A DNA stretch of 10,349 nt, from NCBI GenBank assembly GCA_030591745.1, contig JAUVAM010000057.1, positions 1 through 10,349 of the forward strand, read 5' to 3'. The notes under the pieces are model-generated. The model had not been told where the DNA came from. It was given only the letters and a program-made list of their open reading frames with translations, and searched no databases. This document shows positions 1 through 5,997 of this stretch, one piece after another; within the stretch, counting starts at the first letter, position 1; every line of letters begins with the position of its first letter. The DNA is from Deltaproteobacteria bacterium (GTDB lineage: Bacteria; Myxococcota; B64-G9). The position numbers and the translations under genes were made by a program.

Positions 1-2
1 AT

Positions 3-1436
3 CGACTGGATCTGCCCAAACTATGGATGGGCTTGGGCCTGGTTTTGGCGGTGCTGCTTTTTGACACCATTCGACGAAAGCGCTTCAGGCAGGAAGCCTG
101 GACCTTTGTTCTGACCGGGGCTCTGGCTTTCGCGCTGCTTTTCGATCCGGAAAACATGATCGAGCGCGTTGAGATCTGGGCCTTGTGGCTTTTCTGGCTG
201 GGGCTTGTCGCCCTGGGTCGGGGGGTAAATGAAGACGCCCTGGCCTCCCTCCTTTCGCGCCTGGCCTTGGCCATCAGCGCCCTGGCCTGGCTGCAGGCGG
301 CCGGACTGCCCTTGTTCAACGCAGAGCTTTCTGGCTTCGAGGGACGGCGCGTCGTGGCCTGTCTGGGTGGCCCCGGGCACCTGGGCTGGACTTTGGCCCT
401 GCTGCTGCCATGGCTTGCCCACCACGCCAGAAAGCACCTTTCAAGCTGGGCGGCCGGCGCGGCCCTGGCCTTCGTCATCGGTGCCTTGGTTTTGAGCGGC
501 GCGCGCACGGCCTGGGTCATGGCGGCCCTGGCCCTTCCCTTTGGCCTGGGTTGGCCGGGCCTCCGGCGGACAGCCTGGCTTGCGGGACTGATCCTCTTCG
601 GCGTGCTCTTGGCCGTGGGCCTGGATCTGCTCGGCGACAAGGCTCGTCTGTCGGATCGCATCGACGACATCTCGGAAACGGGTGGCACCGCCCAGGGCCG
701 GGCCTATCTCTGGCGAGTACATGGCAGCGCCTGGACTGACTGGCTGGCTCCCACCCTGGGATACGGTCCGGAGGCCTTCCAGCGACGCTGGCCTTTTTGG
801 CAACGGAACTACCTGCGGGCCCATCCGGAAGACAAACGTTTCCGAACGGACCTGCGCCACGCCCACGCCGATCTGGTGGAGATCGGCTGCGATCTGGGTC
901 CGGCGTCCCTGCTGGGCTTGCTGGTCTTGCTGGGCTTTGCTCTCTGGCGAAAACCACCGCTGGGCAGGCGATGGAGCGGCCCGGCCTTGGGCTGCCTTGT
1001 CGCGGGACTCATGGGCGGCCTGGCCGCGCCGGTGATGTTCTTCGCGCCCACGGCCGGCCTGGTGGCCGCGAGCGTCGGGCTGCGCCTGGGCCCGCCTCGA
1101 CGATTCGCCGTGCCTGGCAGTCGCCTGTTGATCCTGGGCATGCTGGGCCTGGCCCTGCTTGTCGGGGCCAAGAGAATACTCAGCGAACGCAACCGCACAC
1201 AAGCCACCGAGCTCGAGGCCCAGGGTCGCTTAGAGATAGCCCGAGTGCTGGTAGAGCAGGCCTCGGGCCTTGACTCGGGCAATTTGCGGGCCTGGATCTT
1301 GCGCGCAAGGATCTGTCGTAAAATGAATGACCCGCCCTGCGCTTGTGCCTCGGTCGACCAGGCCCAAATACGCCTGCCCTCGGACGCGCTACAAAGAAGG
1401 CACAAGGCTTGCCAATCCCATGGGCGTTGGTGGTAA
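3..1436 (+). CDS. O-antigen ligase/polymerase-like membrane protein, 5' truncated
   Basis: Polytopic inner-membrane protein of the O-antigen ligase (Wzy_C/WaaL-like) superfamily, which joins or polymerises lipid-linked glycans on the periplasmic face. Numbering is from the ATG at 27. Hydrophobic segments lie near residues 1-12, 28-40, 48-64, 75-95, 117-131, 142-157, 161-176, 182-200, 292-306, 318-350 and 366-380. Family hallmarks are SGARTAW (R160), a large periplasmic loop at about 205-285 containing GRAYLWR and LGYGPEAF, and RHAHADLVEIGCDLG (H280), the position of the family's conserved loop histidine. A short cytoplasmic or periplasmic tail (385-469) is TPR-like. The frame stays open to the left edge, the ATG at 27 has no visible Shine-Dalgarno, and the upstream codons read RLDLPKLW, which resembles the stretch before the first helix in relatives. 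The true start is therefore probably outside the window. The stop lies 24 bases before the next gene, suggesting an operon. The glycan substrate cannot be told. Confidence 0.8.
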   Translation, partial: RLDLPKLWMGLGLVLAVLLFDTIRRKRFRQEAWTFVLTGALAFALLFDPENMIERVEIWALWLFWLGLVALGRGVNEDALASLLSRLALAISALAWLQAAGLPLFNAELSGFEGRRVVACLGGPGHLGWTLALLLPWLAHHARKHLSSWAAGAALAFVIGALVLSGARTAWVMAALALPFGLGWPGLRRTAWLAGLILFGVLLAVGLDLLGDKARLSDRIDDISETGGTAQGRAYLWRVHGSAWTDWLAPTLGYGPEAFQRRWPFWQRNYLRAHPEDKRFRTDLRHAHADLVEIGCDLGPASLLGLLVLLGFALWRKPPLGRRWSGPALGCLVAGLMGGLAAPVMFFAPTAGLVAASVGLRLGPPRRFAVPGSRLLILGMLGLALLVGAKRILSERNRTQATELEAQGRLEIARVLVEQASGLDSGNLRAWILRARICRKMNDPPCACASVDQAQIRLPSDALQRRHKACQSHGRWW

Positions 1437-1460
1437 AACAAACGGGCGAGGAGAGAAACC

Positions 1461-3593
1461 ATGCAAATAGCATCGCATCGCATAGCGCTCGTTTTGATTT
1501 TAAGTCTGACGCTGGTTCTGGCGGCCTGCACCGGCATGGGCACCAAGGGACCCTGGGGATACCCCTTGGCCAAACGGGGTCCCGTGGTGGACGATTACCA
1601 CGGCACCCAGGTGGCCGACCCCTATCGCGGGCTGGAGGATCCGGACAGCGAGACCACCCAGGCCTGGGTTCAGGCCCAGATGAACATCACCAACAAATTT
1701 CTGCACACGCCCGCAAGAAACAAACTCAAAGAACGCATCACCAAGTTGCATGCGGTGGAGCGTTTTGGCTTGGCCCGGGAAGTGGCCGGCAAGGTCTATT
1801 TTCTGCACAACGACGGCCTGCAAAACCAAAGCGTCCTCATGGCCGTGGACGCAGACGATCCAAAAGCCAAACCGGTCCTGGTGCTGGATCCCAACACCTT
1901 TGCCAAAGACGGCACCGCGGCCCTGAGCTCCTGGGCGATCAGCCCGGACGGCAAGCTTTTGGCTTACGCTCGCAGCGAGGGCGGCTCGGACCAGCGGATC
2001 ATCAAGGTGCGAGATCTCGGCCGCTCGCAGGATCTGCCCGAGACCCTGCGTCACTGCAAGTTCAGCTACATGGACTGGAAGGCGGACGGCTCGGGATTCT
2101 TCTACAACCGATACCCGGATCCGACCGGCAAATCGACGGTTGCACAGCACCAGCACAACAAGGTTTTTTTCCACGTGCCCGGACAGGCCCAGGCCGATGA
2201 CCGGCTCGTCTTCGAACACAACGATCCGGATCTTTTGTGGGTGGCCAAAGCCGGCGACGATGGTCGCTACCTGGTCCTGCAAGGCTACCGTGGCACTTCG
2301 CCACGCAATCGGGTCTGGCTGCTCGACCTGCATGGCGAAGCCAAAGCCGTTTCGATCTTCGACACCGAGGACGCAAACTACAACTACATCGAAAACATTG
2401 GTGCCACCTTCTATTTTCAGACCGACAAAGACGCGCCCAAAAATCGCGTGGTCGCCGTGGACTTAGACAAGCCCGGCACATTGCGTGAAATCATCGGCGA
2501 GACCCAGGACGCCATCGAATCGGTGCTCATGGTCAATCATCGCTTCGTGGTCAATCGCATGCACCACGCCAAGAGCCAGGTAAGCATTTACAACCTCAAC
2601 GGCTTGCGCATCAAAAAGGTCGAGCTTCCGGGCCTGGGCTCGGTGGCAGGCATTCGCGGCCGTCGTAGCGGCTTGCGCTTCATGTTCGGCTTTGAGTCCT
2701 ACCTGCGGCCCTTGATTCTGATGCGCTATCACTTCGAAGGCGATCGCGTCGAGATTTTTCGCAGCGGGCCCACGCCTCTGAACATCGATGACTTCGTCAG
2801 CGAACAGATTTTCATCAAGAGCAAAGACGGCACTGATGTGCCCATTTTCGTGATTCGTCCCAAAACAGTACCCCTGGATGGCAAGGCCCCCCTCTTGCTC
2901 TATGGCTATGGCGGCTTCAACATCAGCCTGAAGCCCCACTTTCGTATGCGCTGGCTACCATGGCTTGCCCAGGGCGGCACGCTGGCCGTCGCCAACCTGC
3001 GAGGTGGCGGCGAGTACGGTGAGGCCTGGCATCAAGCCGGCGTACTGGGCAACAAGCAAAACGTCTTCGATGACTTCATCGCCGTATCGGAAGGACTCAT
3101 CGAGCGCAAGTACACCAGCAAGAAAAAGCTGGCCATCATAGGCGGCTCCAATGGGGGCTTGTTGACGGCGGCCTGCATGCTGCAACGGCCCGACCTCTTC
3201 GGTGCCGTGGTTTCCGTCGTGCCGGTGACCGACATGCTGCGCTACACCGAGTTCACCGTGGGCCGGTTTTGGGTCAGCGATTACGGCAACGCCAAAAAAG
3301 ACCCCGCCCATTTCAAGTTCCTTTACGCCTACTCGCCGCTGCACAACGTTCAGCCGGGCACGGCGTACCCGCCCCTGTTGATGACCACGGCCGAAGGCGA
3401 CGATCGGGTGGTACCGGCCCACGCATATAAGTTCATGGCCGAAGTGCAACAAGCCGACGGCGGTGAGCACCCGCTTCTGCTGCGGGTCGAAGGCAAGGCG
3501 GGCCACGGCCACGGCAAGCCCATCACCAAACAAATCGATGAGTATGCGGACTTGTATTCTTTCTTGTTCCAAGTGCTGGACATGAGGTTCTAA
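1461..3593 (+). CDS. Lipoprotein prolyl oligopeptidase (serine peptidase family S9A)
   Basis: Serine peptidase that cleaves short peptides after proline. The 710 residues fit the S9A family length. A signal peptide (residues 1-22) ends in lipobox LAAC (Cys23), with Thr at +2, so an outer-membrane lipid anchor is expected. The N-terminal family signature DPYRGLED-PDSE is at 53-64. A seven-bladed propeller is expected at roughly 100-445, and the alpha/beta-hydrolase domain follows. Visible catalytic residues are Ser563 in GGSNGG, Asp647 and substrate-binding Arg649 in GDDRVVP, and His682 in AGHGHGKP. LRGGGEYGEAWH (513-524) is another S9A landmark. The start is supported by GAGGAGAG at 1448-1455. 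It sits 24 bases after the O-antigen-ligase-like gene and 4 bases before the sigma-like fusion gene. Export and lipidation are notable because many well-studied prolyl oligopeptidases are cytosolic. The assignment to S9A is firm; the peptide substrate is unknown. Confidence 0.95.
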   Translation: MQIASHRIALVLILSLTLVLAACTGMGTKGPWGYPLAKRGPVVDDYHGTQVADPYRGLEDPDSETTQAWVQAQMNITNKFLHTPARNKLKERITKLHAVERFGLAREVAGKVYFLHNDGLQNQSVLMAVDADDPKAKPVLVLDPNTFAKDGTAALSSWAISPDGKLLAYARSEGGSDQRIIKVRDLGRSQDLPETLRHCKFSYMDWKADGSGFFYNRYPDPTGKSTVAQHQHNKVFFHVPGQAQADDRLVFEHNDPDLLWVAKAGDDGRYLVLQGYRGTSPRNRVWLLDLHGEAKAVSIFDTEDANYNYIENIGATFYFQTDKDAPKNRVVAVDLDKPGTLREIIGETQDAIESVLMVNHRFVVNRMHHAKSQVSIYNLNGLRIKKVELPGLGSVAGIRGRRSGLRFMFGFESYLRPLILMRYHFEGDRVEIFRSGPTPLNIDDFVSEQIFIKSKDGTDVPIFVIRPKTVPLDGKAPLLLYGYGGFNISLKPHFRMRWLPWLAQGGTLAVANLRGGGEYGEAWHQAGVLGNKQNVFDDFIAVSEGLIERKYTSKKKLAIIGGSNGGLLTAACMLQRPDLFGAVVSVVPVTDMLRYTEFTVGRFWVSDYGNAKKDPAHFKFLYAYSPLHNVQPGTAYPPLLMTTAEGDDRVVPAHAYKFMAEVQQADGGEHPLLLRVEGKAGHGHGKPITKQIDEYADLYSFLFQVLDMRF

Positions 3594-3597
3594 CGCG

Positions 3598-4971
3598 ATG
3601 TCGGACGAACAGAACAACAAGCAAGCCGAACAGCCCGATAAAGGGGAGTCCCCGGCCGCGCCTGAGAAGACCCCTGCCTCGCTTGAGGAAAACACAGCCC
3701 CTCCCGAAGGTCTCGATGCCTTCATGCAGCGCGCGGCTTTTCCTGTTTACCGCAGGGCTGAACGCATCCTGTCCAGCTCGCGGCAGGCCGCCGACGCCGC
3801 CAGAGAGGCCCTGGCCCAGCTTTGGATCTCAGGACCGCCGACCCCTGAAGAAGATCTGGCCATGGCCCTGTACCGGGCCTGCAGCCGCAGTTGCCTGAGT
3901 CGACTGGCCGGCCAAATCGGTCTGAGCAACGAGTGGCTACAGCACATGGAGCAACGCAAGGGCATAAGTCCGGAAGAGCTCGACATCCGGGAGCAGCTGG
4001 TGGATTGGCTGACGCCCCTGGCACCCGAAGACCAGGCGCTGTTGACGCATCATTACATCGACGGCGTGGATCGAGATCGCAACGCCAAAATCTGCGAAAT
4101 TTCCCGAAGCAACATCGACCGCCGCTTGGCTCTTTTCGCAGAGCAGGTCTCCGAGCACTTGCCCGCCGACGCGCCCAACCCCTTCGGCGCCGACAGCCAA
4201 CCCGCGGGCAGCGATCACTTCGCCGCCGAACGGCGCTGTCTTGCGATCGACACGACGGAGGCCGAGACCGGCGAAGGCGACGAGGCCTTTGCGGAACTCA
4301 TTACAAAGCGCAAAGACTGGCAAAAAGAGCAACTTGAAACCGAGACCCTGCAGGTTGCCGCTGCGATCCTGCGCTTGCGCGCCGCTCAGAAAAACCCCCT
4401 GAAGCGCGCGCTGAATAAGAGCATTCTGATCCCAGCCCTGGTCCTCACCCTGCTGGTGGGTCTGGTGTTTTTCGCGGCCTGGCCAAAACCCGAAGAGCCC
4501 GTATCCCTCGCCCCCGGGAAAGACCCCTTTTCGCTTCAGCTCATGCTTTCACGCGAGTACAAAATGCGGGAACTCAAACCCGGTGAACGCGTGGTACCGG
4601 GGGACATCGTGGCCTATCAGGTCAATCTGGCCAAAAGAGCCTTTGTGGTGGTGGCCGGCCTGGGCGAGGAAGGGAAAGCCCGCTTCCCCTTTGACAAAGG
4701 CCCCCTCAATTGGCCCGTGCAGGCAAAAAAACAAATCTTGCCCATCTTTACTCACATCGACCACAGCCGCGCCAAAGAGCGCATCTTCGTGTTCTTCTGT
4801 GACCAGGTCCCTGTCAGGCCCGAGTCCCTCTTGGAAATGCTGGAGCAGGCCTACCCCTTCAATCGGGAAGGCCGTCGAGACCTGAGCCAAATTCGAATGC
4901 AAGAAGCCGGCGACTGCCGGGTCCTGTCTGAGCTGGTGTCGGTGGATTTGACCAAGAAACAGAAGAAGTAA
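3598..4971 (+). CDS. Membrane protein: sigma-factor-like domain, TM helix, DUF4384-like domain
   Basis: A 457-residue protein with an unusual layout. Residues 1-38 are a charged, proline-rich and probably disordered leader. Residues 40-104 resemble sigma-70 region 2 of ECF factors (helical, with ALYRACSRSCLSRL where relatives have LYRIARN-type sequence). Residues 128-185 resemble region 4: LTPLAPEDQALL, then HHYIDGVDRDRNAKICEISR and NIDRRLALFAEQV, matching the helix-turn-helix pattern. Residues 200-265 are a charged helical linker. One transmembrane helix lies at about 275-295. Residues 310-405 look like DUF4384: LKPGERVVPGD, then FVVVAGLGEEGKARFPF, then PIFTHIDHS and RIFVFFCD. By topology the sigma-like part would be cytoplasmic and the DUF4384-like part periplasmic. 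Key region 2 positions look degenerate, so promoter recognition is uncertain. It begins 4 bases after the peptidase stop, with a weak GAGG at 3584-3587, so coupled translation is likely. It could be a membrane-tethered transcription regulator or a sigma/anti-sigma fusion remnant. Domain calls are by eye. Confidence 0.8.
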   Translation: MSDEQNNKQAEQPDKGESPAAPEKTPASLEENTAPPEGLDAFMQRAAFPVYRRAERILSSSRQAADAAREALAQLWISGPPTPEEDLAMALYRACSRSCLSRLAGQIGLSNEWLQHMEQRKGISPEELDIREQLVDWLTPLAPEDQALLTHHYIDGVDRDRNAKICEISRSNIDRRLALFAEQVSEHLPADAPNPFGADSQPAGSDHFAAERRCLAIDTTEAETGEGDEAFAELITKRKDWQKEQLETETLQVAAAILRLRAAQKNPLKRALNKSILIPALVLTLLVGLVFFAAWPKPEEPVSLAPGKDPFSLQLMLSREYKMRELKPGERVVPGDIVAYQVNLAKRAFVVVAGLGEEGKARFPFDKGPLNWPVQAKKQILPIFTHIDHSRAKERIFVFFCDQVPVRPESLLEMLEQAYPFNREGRRDLSQIRMQEAGDCRVLSELVSVDLTKKQKK

Positions 4972-4976
4972 AAAGC

Positions 4977-5996
4977 CTATTCCAGGTCCATTGCGCAGCG
5001 GAATCCCAGATAGCGCTGCCAATACCCAGGAACATAATACTGGTCCTTGGCCGAAACGCGCAGGGAAGAAAGCGCCGAGTTGTTGAAAGCGCCACCCCGT
5101 GGTGATCTGGCCGCACAATCAACGTTGTCTCCGCCGACCCAGACCTCGCCCGTGGATGGAGCGCCCTCGTAGTTGTAGTGGTAACAGTCCTCGACCCACT
5201 CTTGTACATTGCCCAGCACGTCGTACAGGCCGAAGTCGTTGGCCGTCTTAAGCCCCACAGGATGGGTGTCGTCATCAGCGTTGAGCAGATGCCAAGCGAT
5301 ATCGTCCACGCAATCCACGTTGTCACCGCAATAATACCGCGTGCTGGTTCCGGCTCGCGCCGCGTACTCCCACTCGGCATCACTGGGAAGTCGGCCGCCC
5401 ACGGCCTGGCAGAACACCCTGGCGTAGTGCCAATCCAAGGCCTCGACGGGGCAGTTGGGACAGCCCTGATGACCGCTGGGGTTTTCTCCCTCAACCAGCT
5501 GGAACTGAGCCTGGGTTACCTCGGTGGTCATCAAGGCAAAAGAAGAAACCGCAACCGTGTGCCTGGGCTTTTCGTATGACAGGCATGTGTCGTCCATGAC
5601 GGAGCAGCCCATTTCGAAAGTACCCGCGGGAATGATGGTCCAGGTGATATCGTATTGATCGGTCCAGGTCGGATCGTCCGCATCACCGGCATCCCCGCCC
5701 CCATCCTCGTCCGCACTCCCGTCGGTGGCGGCATCTTCGTCTGCGCTTCCGTCTGCGACACCATCCTCGTCCGCGCTTCCGTCTGCGACACCATCCTCGT
5801 CCGCACTTCCGTCGGTGCCGGCATCTTCGTCCGCAGCGCCATCGGTGAGAGCGTCGGTGACGCCATCTGGGACAAGGCCCGCATCGTCTTCGGATGAGCT
5901 ACCCGAACAAGCGATCATCAAAGACAGGGCAAAAACCGCAACAAGGAAAAGCCGGACAGACAATCGGGTTCTTAGTGTTGTTATTCTGAAATCCAC
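4977..5996 (-). CDS. Lipoprotein with acidic repeat linker and FGE-sulfatase-like domain
   Basis: A 339-residue predicted lipoprotein. The signal peptide ends at MIAC (Cys30), with Ser at +2, pointing to the outer membrane. Residues 31-108 form an Asp/Gly/Ala-rich linker containing five tandem decapeptides (51-100). Residues 117-334 form a C-type-lectin-like formylglycine-generating-enzyme/sulfatase-modifying-factor domain (PF03781 type). Its landmarks are IIPAGTFEMGC, TTEVTQAQF, GGRLPSDAEWEYAARAG, DVLGNVQEWVEDC, RGGAFNN and LGFRC. The paired active-site cysteines of true FGE, which lie just before the GFRC end, are absent, so sulfatase activation is unlikely and a binding or structural role is more probable. 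Ten further cysteines (131, 138, 179, 182, 196, 223, 229, 271, 294, 334) suit a disulfide-bonded exported domain. The start is GTG at 5994-5996, supported by AGAGGGGA on the minus strand 8 bases away. Only one base separates it from the stop of the upstream lipoprotein gene, so translational coupling is likely. Confidence 0.9.
   Translation of the reverse strand: MDFRITTLRTRLSVRLFLVAVFALSLMIACSGSSSEDDAGLVPDGVTDALTDGAADEDAGTDGSADEDGVADGSADEDGVADGSADEDAATDGSADEDGGGDAGDADDPTWTDQYDITWTIIPAGTFEMGCSVMDDTCLSYEKPRHTVAVSSFALMTTEVTQAQFQLVEGENPSGHQGCPNCPVEALDWHYARVFCQAVGGRLPSDAEWEYAARAGTSTRYYCGDNVDCVDDIAWHLLNADDDTHPVGLKTANDFGLYDVLGNVQEWVEDCYHYNYEGAPSTGEVWVGGDNVDCAARSPRGGAFNNSALSSLRVSAKDQYYVPGYWQRYLGFRCAMDLE
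5697..5846 (-). repeat. Five tandem 30-base units encoding an acidic decapeptide
   Basis: Five in-frame copies of a ten-residue unit of the form (T/A)DGSADED-x-x, residues 51-100 of the FGE-like lipoprotein. Two consecutive 30-base stretches, 5745-5774 and 5775-5804, are identical; the flanking units differ at several bases. This forms a flexible acidic spacer between the lipid anchor and the folded domain, and is a likely site of copy-number change. Confidence 0.9.
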
Positions 5997-5997
5997 G

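Noticed and set aside
441..1202. Long minus-strand open frame opposite the O-antigen-ligase-like gene
   Set aside because: Gln/Arg/Gly-rich shadow of a high-GC membrane-protein gene, with no recognisable motif; the plus-strand frame has family hallmarks.
1343..2200. Plus-strand 285-codon frame overlapping the end of the first gene and the start of the peptidase
   Set aside because: Out-of-frame with two well-supported genes, composition skewed to Arg/Gly/His, and no ribosome site.
2955..3725. Minus-strand 256-codon frame across the peptidase catalytic domain
   Set aside because: Covers the sequence coding for the intact S9A triad; looks like a codon-bias shadow.
4960..4985. Terminator between the convergent genes
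   Set aside because: Only five bases separate the stops and no stem-loop with a T-run could be found nearby.
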